From Azospirillaceae bacterium (GTDB lineage Bacteria; Pseudomonadota; Alphaproteobacteria; Azospirillales; Azospirillaceae): a stretch of 64,000 bases of DNA. The notes beneath the pieces were generated by a model. The model saw only the letters and a program-made list of their open reading frames with translations. It was not told the DNA's origin and ran no database searches. Shown one piece after another: positions 33,244-42,126 of this stretch. The position numbers and the translations under genes are program-made. Within the stretch, counting starts at the first letter, position 1. Every line of letters starts with the position of its first letter. The stretch is from assembly GCA_031291675.1 (NCBI GenBank), contig JARLIO010000075.1, positions 20,224 through 84,223 on the forward strand, in the 5' to 3' direction.

Positions 33244-33933
33244 ATGTTCAACAGGAACTTCGGGATCACCGGCTTGGCTTTGGCCCTGTTTGTCGGAGCG
33301 CCGGCCGCCTGGGCGGCGTCGGATCAGCAGCAGTTGGTCGATCGGGCGCGCATTACGATTGATGACGTGCGCAAGGATAAGGAATTCGGCAACGCACCTG
33401 AATTGCTGCGGCGCGCCCGCGCCGTGATGATCGTGCCCCAACTGGTCAAGGGCGGTTTCTTCGTCGGCGGTGAAGGGGGCGATGCCGTGCTGCTGGACCG
33501 GAGCCGGGGAAAAAGCTGGAGCGGTCCGGCATTCTATACGCTGGGATCGGCGTCATTCGGTCTTCAGATCGGTCTTGAGCAGTCGGAGCTGGTGTTGTTC
33601 GTGATGTCCGACAAGGCGCTGAGCGCCCTTATGGCCGATCAATTCAAGATCGGCGCCGGGGCCGGGCTCGCCATCGTCACGCTGGGCAGCTCGGCGGAGG
33701 CGGCGACGACTGCGGCACTGCATGCCGACATCATCGTCTGGGCCTCGTCCAGCGGCGCCTATGCCGGCGTGACGCTGAACGGCACGGTGATCAAGCCGCG
33801 CGACAGCTATAACGCGGCGTATTATGGCCATCCGGTGTCGGTTTCCGACATTCTGCGCGCTCACCGGGCCCAGAATCACCACGCCGACGCCTTGCGCCAG
33901 ACGCTGGCAATCGCTGGCGGTTCCGCCTCCTGA
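33244..33933 (+). CDS. SYLF/Ysc84-domain lipid-binding secreted protein
   Basis: 229 residues: a signal peptide (MFNRNFGITGLALALFVGAPAAWAA) and a SYLF domain (VMIVPQLVKGGFFVGGEGGDAVLLDRSRGKSWSGPAFYTLGSASFGLQIGLEQSELVLFVMSDKALSALMADQFKIGAGAGLAIVTLGSSAEAATTAALHADIIVWASSSGAYAGVTLNGTVIKP), the family named after yeast Ysc84 and BPSL1445. Bacterial members are secreted lipid-binding envelope proteins. A 15-base direct repeat (CTTGTCTGTCGCAAA) sits just before the ribosome binding site. FixJ-like promoter at 33034-33080, leader about 155 bases. Confidence 0.92.
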   Translation: MFNRNFGITGLALALFVGAPAAWAASDQQQLVDRARITIDDVRKDKEFGNAPELLRRARAVMIVPQLVKGGFFVGGEGGDAVLLDRSRGKSWSGPAFYTLGSASFGLQIGLEQSELVLFVMSDKALSALMADQFKIGAGAGLAIVTLGSSAEAATTAALHADIIVWASSSGAYAGVTLNGTVIKPRDSYNAAYYGHPVSVSDILRAHRAQNHHADALRQTLAIAGGSAS

Positions 33934-33968
33934 GTCCAACGGTCATAAAGAAGGACCGTTCGTAGAGG

Positions 33969-34005
33969 GCCGATCCGCGATGGACTTCACTCATCGCGGA
34001 TCGGC
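33969..34005. terminator. Perfect 14-bp stem hairpin after the SYLF gene
   Basis: GCCGATCCGCGATG (33969-33982) pairs with CATCGCGGATCGGC (33992-34005) around a 9-base loop, 36 bases past the SYLF stop and between convergent genes. Terminator-like, no U tract. Confidence 0.55.
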
Positions 34006-34108
34006 GATTGGGGATCGCAGGGGCCGAAGCCGGCGGGACGTCTGAACGCAACGATCATTGCCAAGGACCGTTGCGACAAGATCATGGCAATCGTCCCGAT
34101 GTGTCGTT

Positions 34109-34150
34109 CAGATGGTGGCCTTGGCAGATGGTGGCCTTGGCAGATGGGCC
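34109..34150 (+). repeat. 16-bp tandem repeat, about 2.6 copies
   Basis: CAGATGGTGGCCTTGG occurs at 34109-34124 and 34125-34140, followed by a partial third copy. It lies in the non-coding space between the convergent SYLF and BON genes. Confidence 0.9.
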
Positions 34151-34246
34151 AGGACGGTTCCTGGCCCGAGGCACGAGCCGGGCGGCCGCTTCATCGCGCC
34201 GCCCACCGGCCCAGCCCCAGACCAGTCCAACCCAGGAATTGTCGGT

Positions 34247-34897
34247 TCACACGACGATGATGTCGTTTTCAACCTCGGTGGCACCCGGCGCCGCCCATGC
34301 GGTCTGTCCCGCGATCTGGCGCTCGTGAGGCGATTGCACGGTCCCGGTCAGGATGACCTTGCCACGATCCGCGCGCACATGAACGGTGTTCGGATCGAAG
34401 AACCAGGAGCGGTGCAGCGCATGCATGATATCGTCGCTGAGATCCGCCGTATCCACGCGTGGTTTGATGGTCGTCTGGTTCGAGACGCCGAGCACGCCGT
34501 GGAGCGGCCGGACATCGATTTCAGCCGCTTCCTTCTGATACCACCAGTCGACCTGGCCGGTCAGGGTGACCCAACCTTTCTCGACCCTCACCTGCACGCT
34601 GTCCTTGGGCACGGAGACGTTCCAGGCCAGGCGCTCAATGGCCGCCGACGCGATCTCCTCGTCCGAGCGCTCGGCGTCGAACGCCAGCCGAACCTCGATC
34701 TCCTCGGCAACCGCCTTGACCCCCTTGACCCTACGGGCCGCGGCTTCGGCCGCATGCTTTTTGGCATAGCTGTCGACATGGCCCGAAAGGGTCACCACGC
34801 CGGCATTCGCGGTCACACCGATATGCCCCGCGGACACGCTCGGCTCCCAATCGAACTCGGCGAGAACCGCCTGCTGAAGCTGACTATCTTGAGACAT
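34247..34897 (-). CDS. Triple BON-domain (OsmY-like) protein
   Basis: 216 residues, three BON domains at about 5-70 (VSAGHIGVTANAGVVTLSGHVDSYAKKHAAEAAARRVKGVKAVAEEIEV), 78-145 (VSVPKDSVQVRVEKGWVTLTGQVDWWYQKEAAEIDVRPLHGVLGVSNQTTI) and 150-216 (FFDPNTVHVRADRGKVILTGTVQSPHERQIAGQTAWAAPGATEVENDIIVV). BON domains bind phospholipid or protect membranes in osmotic stress. There is no signal peptide, unlike E. coli OsmY, so the location is uncertain. AGGAG six bases before the ATG. FixJ-like promoter at 34957-35003. Confidence 0.93.
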   Translation of the reverse strand: MSQDSQLQQAVLAEFDWEPSVSAGHIGVTANAGVVTLSGHVDSYAKKHAAEAAARRVKGVKAVAEEIEVRLAFDAERSDEEIASAAIERLAWNVSVPKDSVQVRVEKGWVTLTGQVDWWYQKEAAEIDVRPLHGVLGVSNQTTIKPRVDTADLSDDIMHALHRSWFFDPNTVHVRADRGKVILTGTVQSPHERQIAGQTAWAAPGATEVENDIIVV

Positions 34898-34956
34898 CGC
34901 AATCTCCTATGCGGACAGTGGAACCGAACGAGGAATCGGCCACTTTTGCCACCTGA

Positions 34957-35003
34957 AGACTATCGCGTCCACACCAAGGGGCTCAGACTCGGAAACTACT
35001 CAC
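34957..35003 (-). promoter_or_regulatory. FixJ-like box plus -10, site 6 (to BON gene)
   Basis: Minus strand GTGAGTAGTTTCCGA (35003-34989), then 26 bases, then TAGTCT (34962-34957). Points at the BON gene starting at 34897. It lies between that gene and the 3' end of the giant sensor-regulator. Confidence 0.68.
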
Positions 35004-35069
35004 GTCAATCAATCGCCGCCACCAGGTCCTGATTGCCACGCGCCAGAGTCATTGATGTCAAATCATCAA

Positions 35070-38000
35070 TCACGCGGCCCGGATCGTGTCCGCAGCCAGG
35101 GCCAACCGGGCCAGGGCGGGCAGAGACTTTGAATGGGTTCTTTTCATGATTGAAGCGCGGTGGTTCTCGACCGTCCGTTGACTGATGCCGAGATCGGCCG
35201 CGATGTTTTTGCTGGGCTGACCGGCCAGAACCATTTCCATGATCTGGCGCTGCCGCGGCGTCAGGCTGGCGACATAGGTGGCGGCCGTTTCATGCCAGCT
35301 GGACAGTTTGGAACCATCCTGTGCATGTTCGAGGGCCCGCGCGATCGTGGTCAGAAGCTCATCGACGCCAACAGGCTTTTCGATGAAGTCGAAAGCGCCC
35401 GCCTTCATCGCCTGAACCGCCATCGTGACATCGCCATTGCCGGTGATCATGATCGATGGCAATGGATGGCCGGTAGCCTGGAGATGTTGCAGCAGTTCCA
35501 GCCCGCTCATTCCGGGCAGAACGGCATCGATCAGCAGGCAGGCTTCCTGCCCGGGACGATAGAAGCCCAGGAAATCCTCACAAGAGGCAAAATCCTCAAC
35601 CAGCCTGCCATCATCCTCGAGCACGCTGCGCAGCGCGCCGCGAACCTGGGCGTCGTCATCGACGACGATAATCACCGGCGCCCGCAACCCGGTAGCGGAT
35701 TCGATGTGACGGGGCGCCGCCGGCGCAGGAGCCATCGCCGGTGCTGGTGCCACCGCGGGCATGCCGGCGGAAGGACCGAGAAGATCCCGGACCACTTGCG
35801 TCAGCTCCGCCAGCTTGACCGGCTTGTTGAGCTGGACACAATCCTCACGGGCGATAGTGCGTAGCGTACGGGTCGTGATGTCGCCGGTCAGAATAATGAC
35901 CGGGATCGGACGATGGAGTGTCTCGCGCAATTTGACCGTCAGCTGCAACCCGTCCATCTCATTGGGTAGATTGTAATCGGCCAGCATCAGATCGGGCCGG
36001 ATACCCCCGCGCGTCACCAGATCCAAGGCGGCGACGCCATCGGCTGCGGTCACCGTTCGATGCCCCTCGTCCTTGAGAAGAAGATCGAGAAGGTCGCGCA
36101 CCTCCGGGTCGTCCTCGACAATCAGGATTCCGCCGGCCCGGTGCCCCACCGCGGCAACCTTATCCGGGAGCGCGCGCTCCGGCGGTGGCGCCCCGTCAGC
36201 AGAGGGCCGCTTGATCTCGATCATGAACACCGAACCGGCACCAAGCTTCGAGCGGACCCGAACCGGATGGCCCAGCAGGTTGCCCAGACGCTGCACGATC
36301 GAGAGGCCCAGGCCCAGGCCCAGGCTCTGCTGACGCGCCGCATTGTCGAGCTGATGATACTCCTCGAAGATAGCGTTGAGCTCGCCGGCCGGGATGCCGA
36401 CACCGCTATCCCACACCTCAACCCTCAGCGTATCGCCACGACGACGGCATCCCAGCAGCACTTTGCCGCTTTTGGTGTATTTCAGGGCGTTGGACAGCAG
36501 ATTGCGGATCATCTGCTCGAGCAGCCGCGGATCACTTTGGATCGAAAGACCGCACGAGACGACATGGAGCGCCAAATGCTGATCCCGGGCATGATACGCA
36601 AATTCATCGCGCATGCGATGGAGCAAATCATTGATCGGAAAGCTGACGATTTCCGGGTGAACCGTACCGGCCTCGATCTGGTTGATGTCGAGCAGCTTGT
36701 TCAGCATCGCCGACATGGCGTTCAACGTCTCGTCGAGTCGCTCGACCAGCTTGCGTGGCTTTTCGCCTTCCACGCTGCGTGCCAACAGCCCCTGAAGCAG
36801 GGCAAGCGTTTGCAACGGCTGGCGGAGATCGTGGCTCGCCGCGGCGAGGAAGCGTGATTTCGCCATCGTCGCCGACTGCGCCTGCCGTTTGGCGGCCTCC
36901 AGCGCATCGGCGACATGCCGGCGTTCGGTGATGTCGGCAAAGGTCATGACGACGCCCTCGACGCCGCCATCCTGGGTGCGGTAAGGCATGATGCGGCGAT
37001 TGTACCAGGCGCCGCTGCGTGCCTCGATTTCCCGCTCGATCGGGGCCAGGGTCTGCAACACCGTTCTGGCATCAGCCAGAAGCACACTATCAACCGCCAG
37101 TGACGTCAGGTCGGCCAACGGCCGCCCGACATCGCTGCTGATCACGCTGAACAACAGCGTTGTTGCCGGGGTAAAGAAGCGGATTCTGAGGTTGACATCG
37201 AGAAAAATCGTGGCAACATCCGTGCTATAGAGCACATTCTGCAAATCATTGGCGGTCGTACGCTGCCGATCCAGAGTTTCATGGAGTTGCGTATTGAGCG
37301 ATGTCAGTTCTTCATTAAGCGACTGCAGCTCTTCTTTTGACGTCAACAGCTCTTCATTTGTCGATTGACATTCTTCATTGACCGACATCGCCTCTTCATT
37401 GATCGCCTTCTGTTCCTCGCTGGAAACCTCCAGATTGTGAATCGCCTCGCGCAATTCCATTCGCGTCGTATCCAGTTCGCGCTCCAGCTCGGCGATCCGC
37501 GGCAGGTCATGCGGGGCGATCGGCATCTCGGATCCGGATTCGGACTGCGGCAGCGGCTCATCGACGAAGCTGATCAGCAACAGCGCCTCGCCGTCGCCCG
37601 TGACAGGCTGCACCGTGATGCGGCACGCCGCGTCGTCACCGTCACCGGATCGGGCAACGATGACGGCAACCGGAATCCGCTCCTGCGCCGCCCGCATGAT
37701 GGCCGCCCGAAGCCGGGTCCGGAGGCGCGGCGCCGCGATCGCGAGCAGATCATGTGTCGGATGTCCCGGGGCCACGCGCAGATAGCGGTCGGTCGGTCCC
37801 AGCGAATAGAGACATTCCTGCTTGCCGTTGATCAGGACCGTCGCCGGGGCATAGGCCTCCATCACCAGCCGGCGGCATAGATCCGCGTAAGCGGCCTCGC
37901 GCGACGGCGCCGGGCCATAGCCCAGGCGCAGCGGGATACGAAGTGCACTATCGCCGGGATTCCGCGACGAACCGGTATCGCCCGGCCGGGCGGACACGAT

Positions 38001-39524
38001 ATGTCGGTAGATCCGCTCGGACTTGGCGATCAGCGCGAAATGATCGGCGCCACTGCCGACAGTCTCCGCGCTGCCAAGCAGGAGAATGCCGCCCTGGCGC
38101 AACGCGAAATGGAACAAGGCAATCGCCTTGGCCTGGGCCTCGGGGCGCAGATAGATCAGAAGATTGCGACATGAAATCAGGTCAAGCCGCGAGAAGGGCG
38201 GATCGGACAGCAGATTCTGCACCGTGAACACCAGCGTCGATCGCAGTTCGGGCGACACCCGATAATCGTGACCTTCCTTGACGAAGAACCGAACCAGTCG
38301 CGCCGGCGACACGTCTTCCGCGATTGATTCCGGGTAAAGGCCCTCGCGCGCCGCGGCCACGGCGTCCGCATCAATGTCGGAGCCAAAGACTTGCAGCTTG
38401 ATGCTGCGTTTGGCCGCCGTGATCTGTTCGTAGAACAGCATGGCCAGGGAATAGGCCTCCTCCCCCGTGCTGCACCCGGCAACCCAGAGGCGCAACGGCT
38501 GGTCGGCGGTCTGATCGCGGATCAGCGCGGGAATGACGCTCTCTGCCAGCACGTCAAAGACATTCGGATCCCGAAAGAAGCGGGTGACATTGATCAACAG
38601 GTCCGTCGCAAGATGGTCGCGCTCCATTGTATCGCGGCGCAAAATGTCGAAATAGCGGGCGCGATCATGGATTTCGACTCCGGCGATCGCCATGCGCCGC
38701 TCGATCCGGCGCAACAAGGTGCCGGTCTTGTACAGCGTGAAATCATGCGGTGTGCGGGTCCGCAGCAGCGTGATGACGTCGGACAACCAATCGGGTGTCG
38801 CCTCGAGCGCCGGCGCCAGGTCGGGCGTCGGCGCCGCAACCCCCTGCGCCTGGTACCGCGTGATGGCCTCCGGAATTCGCGCCGCGGGCAGCACATGGTC
38901 GACCAGCCCGGTCATGATCGCGCTGCGCGGCATGCCGTCATAGCCGGCCTCCGCAGGATCCTGTGCGATCACCAGTCCCTGGTGTTCCTTGATGGACCGC
39001 AAACCAAGGCTGCCGTCGGTGCCGGTTCCCGACAAAACGACGGCCACGGCCCGGTTGCCATAATTTTCCGCCAGCGAATACAGCAAAAAGTCGAAGGGCA
39101 ACCGGGCGCCGTGTCGCGGCCGGGGCGACGACAGCTGCAACGCACCCTTGCCGACAGAAAGATAGGCGCCGGGCGGAATGACATAGAGGTGGTCGGGTTC
39201 AATCGGCATGCCGTCCGCGGCCTGTCGCATCGCCACCACGGTATGGCCGGCCAGCAGCTCAACCATCATGCTGTCGTGGCTCGGATCGAGATGCTGGACC
39301 AGGATAAAGGCCACGCCCATGCCGACCGGCAACGCACTGACCAGCTTTCGGCAGGCGTCAAGACCACCCGCCGAGGCACCAATCCCGACAACCAGGAAAT
39401 CCGGAGGCCGGATCTCCGCGGGCAAGGCGTCGCCAACGCCAGCGTCGGGAGCAGGCGCCGGCAAAGCGCCTTGATTCGATGGCAAACGACCCGCTTTGAC
39501 CGGGTCGTCACGGCGTCCAGACAT
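35070..39524 (-). CDS. CheB-CheR-PAS-histidine kinase-REC-REC-FixJ/LuxR HTH fusion protein
   Basis: 1484 residues, cytoplasmic, no membrane helix. Domains in order: CheB methylesterase (about 40-225; Ser in GIGASAGG, His in LVQHLDPSH, Asp in SGTGTDGS), CheR methyltransferase (about 250-505; SAM site VAGCSTGEEAYSLA, and SCRNLLIYL), a glutamate-rich coiled coil (about 700-745, NEEAMSVNEECQSTNEELL), PAS (about 755-870), HisKA with His in AAASHDLRQPLQTL (about 895), HATPase (GVGIPAGEL; GLGLGLSIV, about 1073), a first receiver (Asp in LMLADYNLP, about 1183), a second receiver (Asp in LLIDAVLPGMSG, about 1331; KP in FDFIEKPVG) and a LuxR-type HTH (LTPRQRQIMEMVLAGQPSKNIAADLGISQRTVENHRASIMKRT, about 1423-1465). 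The last receiver-HTH pair is of the FixJ/TtrR type. So sensor, phosphorelay and transcription factor are one chain. ATG 39524 (GAAAGG seven bases upstream) is preferred over a GTG at 39557. It lies amid genes carrying FixJ-like boxes; none was seen before the gene itself. Confidence 0.93.
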   Translation of the reverse strand: MSGRRDDPVKAGRLPSNQGALPAPAPDAGVGDALPAEIRPPDFLVVGIGASAGGLDACRKLVSALPVGMGVAFILVQHLDPSHDSMMVELLAGHTVVAMRQAADGMPIEPDHLYVIPPGAYLSVGKGALQLSSPRPRHGARLPFDFLLYSLAENYGNRAVAVVLSGTGTDGSLGLRSIKEHQGLVIAQDPAEAGYDGMPRSAIMTGLVDHVLPAARIPEAITRYQAQGVAAPTPDLAPALEATPDWLSDVITLLRTRTPHDFTLYKTGTLLRRIERRMAIAGVEIHDRARYFDILRRDTMERDHLATDLLINVTRFFRDPNVFDVLAESVIPALIRDQTADQPLRLWVAGCSTGEEAYSLAMLFYEQITAAKRSIKLQVFGSDIDADAVAAAREGLYPESIAEDVSPARLVRFFVKEGHDYRVSPELRSTLVFTVQNLLSDPPFSRLDLISCRNLLIYLRPEAQAKAIALFHFALRQGGILLLGSAETVGSGADHFALIAKSERIYRHIVSARPGDTGSSRNPGDSALRIPLRLGYGPAPSREAAYADLCRRLVMEAYAPATVLINGKQECLYSLGPTDRYLRVAPGHPTHDLLAIAAPRLRTRLRAAIMRAAQERIPVAVIVARSGDGDDAACRITVQPVTGDGEALLLISFVDEPLPQSESGSEMPIAPHDLPRIAELERELDTTRMELREAIHNLEVSSEEQKAINEEAMSVNEECQSTNEELLTSKEELQSLNEELTSLNTQLHETLDRQRTTANDLQNVLYSTDVATIFLDVNLRIRFFTPATTLLFSVISSDVGRPLADLTSLAVDSVLLADARTVLQTLAPIEREIEARSGAWYNRRIMPYRTQDGGVEGVVMTFADITERRHVADALEAAKRQAQSATMAKSRFLAAASHDLRQPLQTLALLQGLLARSVEGEKPRKLVERLDETLNAMSAMLNKLLDINQIEAGTVHPEIVSFPINDLLHRMRDEFAYHARDQHLALHVVSCGLSIQSDPRLLEQMIRNLLSNALKYTKSGKVLLGCRRRGDTLRVEVWDSGVGIPAGELNAIFEEYHQLDNAARQQSLGLGLGLSIVQRLGNLLGHPVRVRSKLGAGSVFMIEIKRPSADGAPPPERALPDKVAAVGHRAGGILIVEDDPEVRDLLDLLLKDEGHRTVTAADGVAALDLVTRGGIRPDLMLADYNLPNEMDGLQLTVKLRETLHRPIPVIILTGDITTRTLRTIAREDCVQLNKPVKLAELTQVVRDLLGPSAGMPAVAPAPAMAPAPAAPRHIESATGLRAPVIIVVDDDAQVRGALRSVLEDDGRLVEDFASCEDFLGFYRPGQEACLLIDAVLPGMSGLELLQHLQATGHPLPSIMITGNGDVTMAVQAMKAGAFDFIEKPVGVDELLTTIARALEHAQDGSKLSSWHETAATYVASLTPRQRQIMEMVLAGQPSKNIAADLGISQRTVENHRASIMKRTHSKSLPALARLALAADTIRAA

Positions 39525-39706
39525 CGTGAAACCTTTCTCGGCGAGCGGGCTCCCCACAGGAGCCGCAAAAAGAGACTAGCACGATTTGGTCCCCGCAACG
39601 ATACGCCCGCGATTTTGTTTCCACCATGGCGCCCATCGCCAGGAACTCCGGATTTGGCGTTGAGTATTTTAGGAAAAATTCGGTGCCGCCGCAGAAGGGA
39701 CACCCC

Positions 39707-39753
39707 CTGCGTAGTTTCCGAGCCTCATAGGTTCACACGGTTTGGACTAGGGT
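39707..39753 (+). promoter_or_regulatory. FixJ-like box plus -10, site 7 (to OmpA-like lipoprotein)
   Basis: CTGCGTAGTTTCCGA (39707-39721), then 26 bases, then TAGGGT (39748-39753). Points at the gene starting at 39883, away from the divergent sensor-regulator gene. Confidence 0.68.
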
Positions 39754-39882
39754 CACAGCAGACAACTCTTCGTCGAAACTGGTTTCGGCTTGTGTCGTCG
39801 CATCCGAAGCCCCGGGCAACACCCCGCGCGCCCGCCGGTTCGACCCGTCACACAGAAGCCCCTCATAAAGTAAGGATGAGCC

Positions 39883-40323
39883 ATGAAAACCAGCCTGATC
39901 CCGCTGCTGGCTCTCGTCGGCATCGCGCTTTCAAGTTGTACACTCCTAAATGGCAACGGCTTGTGGTCCAAAAATCTGCAGGACACGCCCAAAATGAACA
40001 CGGTTGAAGTCTTCTTCGATTTCGAGCGTGCCGGCATCAGCGAAAACGCCGCGACAATCCTCCAGCAAATCGCCGATAGCGCAAACCAGAAGACGATCAC
40101 CCGGATCACGCTGTCGGTTCATACCGACGCCGCCGACCGAAGCGCTTACCGTCAAGCCCTGGCAAAACGCCGCGCCGACGCGATCAAGACGGAACTTGTC
40201 AGGGACGGCGTGCCCGCCGACAAAATCTTCGCCGTCGACGTCGTCACCCCCGACGCGATCCTGGCGACGGCGGACGATTTTCACGAACCGCAAAACCGCC
40301 GTGCTGAAATCATCTTCCAGTAA
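39883..40323 (+). CDS. Short OmpA-domain lipoprotein
   Basis: 146 residues: lipoprotein signal with lipobox LSSC (Cys about residue 19), then a compact OmpA-C-like domain (TVEVFFDFERAGISENAATILQQIADSANQKTITRITLSVHTDAADRSAYRQALAKRRADAIKTELVRDGVPADKIFAVDVVTPDAILATADDFHEPQNRRAEIIF). The usual GHTD is SVHTDAAD, so Asp is kept. Peptidoglycan-binding outer-membrane lipoprotein by family. Confidence 0.87.
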   Translation: MKTSLIPLLALVGIALSSCTLLNGNGLWSKNLQDTPKMNTVEVFFDFERAGISENAATILQQIADSANQKTITRITLSVHTDAADRSAYRQALAKRRADAIKTELVRDGVPADKIFAVDVVTPDAILATADDFHEPQNRRAEIIFQ

Positions 40324-40480
40324 AGCCGCCGTCGTTCATTTCCGCTTGATTGGCTGCAGCGTCATCGAAGCCATATACCCCTGCCATGACAAAATCGGCC
40401 AAGCGACGCCGGGAGGCCGTTCACGAAGAATATTTTTGTATCTCCCACGCTGAACCCGACCTCGTCGGCGCTTCTCTCAT

Positions 40481-40528
40481 TTGAGTATTTTCCGATGCTG
40501 CCGTCATGGCCAATGCCGGCGCTATGAT
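40481..40528 (+). promoter_or_regulatory. FixJ-like box plus -10, site 8 (to Spy-like gene)
   Basis: TTGAGTATTTTCCGA (40481-40495), then 27 bases, then TATGAT (40523-40528). Points at the gene starting at 40642. Confidence 0.68.
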
Positions 40529-40641
40529 ACGAGGGTCATCATCGCCTCAACAAGGCATCGCTCGGGTTCCCGCCGGCCGACAGCACACCGGAATTGCGGC
40601 GCCCGGCCGGTGCTCCTGAACATCACGACATGAGGAATTCC

Positions 40642-41118
40642 ATGGCACCTTTTACCATCCGGGCCGGACGCACGCTGGCAGCGACAACCATTTTCGGCGC
40701 TTTCCTGGTCCTGGCGCCGCTGCAGCAGGGCTATGCCCAGGACGCCGCGTCGTCGAAACAAGCCGAGGCCGGCCATACAATTCGCCAGGACAAGGATCAC
40801 AGCGAAGACCGGATCAAAGAACTGCATGGGAAGCTGCACATCACGGCGGAACAGGAAGAGCCGTGGAGCAAAGTCGCGGAAATAATGCGCGAAAATGGAA
40901 GGGCTTTTCACGCCCTCCTGACAGTTCGGTCGGGCAAGCTCAAAGAGATGACGGCGCTCGATGACCTCAACTCCTACCAACTCCTCGCCAACGAACATGC
41001 CGATGGACTACGCCGGCTGATTCCGGCTTTCACGAGCCTTTATGCCACCATGACGCCCGCGCAGCAGAAGATCACCGACCATGTCTTCCGCGAGCATCAA
41101 CGCCGCCATCATTCGTGA
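40642..41118 (+). CDS. Spy/LTxxQ-type periplasmic protein
   Basis: 158 residues: a signal peptide (to GYAQ, about residue 33), then helices with LHITAEQEEPWSKVAEIMRENGRAFHALL and SLYATMTPAQQKITDHVFREHQRRHH, the paired LTxxQ-like signatures of Spy/CpxP-type chaperones. GAGGAA precedes the ATG; an in-frame ATG four codons upstream lies on the ribosome binding site and is rejected. Envelope-stress role inferred from family and its FixJ-like promoter. Confidence 0.83.
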   Translation: MAPFTIRAGRTLAATTIFGAFLVLAPLQQGYAQDAASSKQAEAGHTIRQDKDHSEDRIKELHGKLHITAEQEEPWSKVAEIMRENGRAFHALLTVRSGKLKEMTALDDLNSYQLLANEHADGLRRLIPAFTSLYATMTPAQQKITDHVFREHQRRHHS

Positions 41119-41223
41119 TACTGCCCGCCCCGACACCGGGCCGGTCATTCCCGTCACGCGACCATCGCCAGGGCGCGACGCCTGAAACCTGGCGCCCTGA
41201 CCCGAGGGATCCGGCGATCCTGT

Positions 41224-41277
41224 TGACCTCCGGGGATCCGGGGATCCCCCTGACCTCCGGGGATCCGGGGATCCCCC
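41224..41277 (+). repeat. 27-bp tandem repeat, two exact copies with nested GGATCC palindromes
   Basis: TGACCTCCGGGGATCCGGGG plus ATCCCCC occurs at 41224-41250 and 41251-41277, directly before the ribosome binding site of the next gene. Each unit contains GGGGATCC and GGATCCCC palindromes that could form stable RNA hairpins. A degenerate copy precedes them. Confidence 0.92.
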
Positions 41278-41294
41278 TGACAAGGATATCCATC

Positions 41295-41588
41295 ATGACA
41301 TCCGCAACGCCCTGGACCAGCAAGACGCGATGGGCTTTCGGGCCCGCCGCCTTGGCGCTCGTCATCGCAACGCTGGCCATCGGCCTGCCGACAGCACCGG
41401 CGCAGGCCCAGGACTATTACCATCACGAACGGCGTGCACCGCCGCACTATGAGCACCATCGCCACCCCTACCAGCCCGAGCCCTACTACGGACCGCCGGC
41501 TTATGCCTACCCGCCACCGCCCGTCTACTACGCCCCGCCTCCGGGCCCGCCGGTGATCGATTTCGTGTTTCCGTTGCGCCTTCGCTAG
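41295..41588 (+). CDS. Small secreted Tyr/Pro/His-rich protein
   Basis: 97 residues: a signal peptide (WAFGPAALALVIATLAIGLPTAPAQAQ, mature from about residue 40), then low-complexity DYYHHERRAPPHYEHHRHPYQPEPYYGPPAYAYPPPPVYYAPPPGPPVIDFVFPLRLR. Such Tyr/Pro-rich periplasmic proteins are common in alphaproteobacteria and have no known function; the histidines could bind metal. AAGGA lies 8-9 bases before the ATG. It may be co-transcribed with the Spy-like gene 176 bases upstream. Confidence 0.75.
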   Translation: MTSATPWTSKTRWAFGPAALALVIATLAIGLPTAPAQAQDYYHHERRAPPHYEHHRHPYQPEPYYGPPAYAYPPPPVYYAPPPGPPVIDFVFPLRLR

Positions 41589-41646
41589 AGCATTTTCCGC
41601 CCAAGCGGGTTCCGGTTGGACGTAGAAAATGCGACAAAACAAAGAC

Positions 41647-41688
41647 CTCGAGCTGTTTCCGATCCAACGTGACCGGAAACAGCTCGAG
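41647..41688. terminator. Perfect 15-bp stem hairpin
   Basis: CTCGAGCTGTTTCCG (41647-41661) pairs with CGGAAACAGCTCGAG (41674-41688) around a 12-base loop, about 60 bases past the Tyr/Pro-rich gene. A weaker inverted repeat (GCATTTTC ... GAAAATGC, about 41590-41632) lies just before it. Terminator-like or mosaic repeat; from here to 42126 I see no supported gene. Confidence 0.55.
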
Positions 41689-42126
41689 TAGCTCGCGTCG
41701 CTGACAATGAGAGGATCTCTCGCCACCGCCATGCCTGCGTTCGCGAGGGTGACGGTCGCAAATTCGCTGACGCACCCCGCCAGCCCCCTGGCCGCGGCCC
41801 CCGGTCTCCGACAGAGGTCCGCGCCTGTCCAATCCGTCCAATCGGCGATCGGCGCCACGCCGGTCATCGGGCGATGATCGCGGACGACGACAAGGACCCG
41901 GGCCCGGCCAAGACACCGCCGGCTCACGGCGCCGAACCCGTCGTTTTGACCGACCGGAAATCGGCGACCGCGGCCTGACGCCGGGCAAACTCATGCGGCA
42001 ATGGCGGAGAATTCACCCCTTGAGCAACGGCGGCGCGGTCGGATCAAAACGCGCCGCTGCGATCCAGGGCGCGATTCAGGGCGCGATCTGGGGCCGCATG
42101 GCCGCAGCGCCACGCCGTCGCCACGA

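Noticed and set aside
39558..39700. FixJ-like box in front of the giant sensor-regulator itself
   Set aside because: I checked the minus-strand orientation; a TAGTCT lies at 39578-39573 but no box sits 26-27 bases upstream of it, and TTGAGTATTTTAGG near 39659 lacks the CCGA half.
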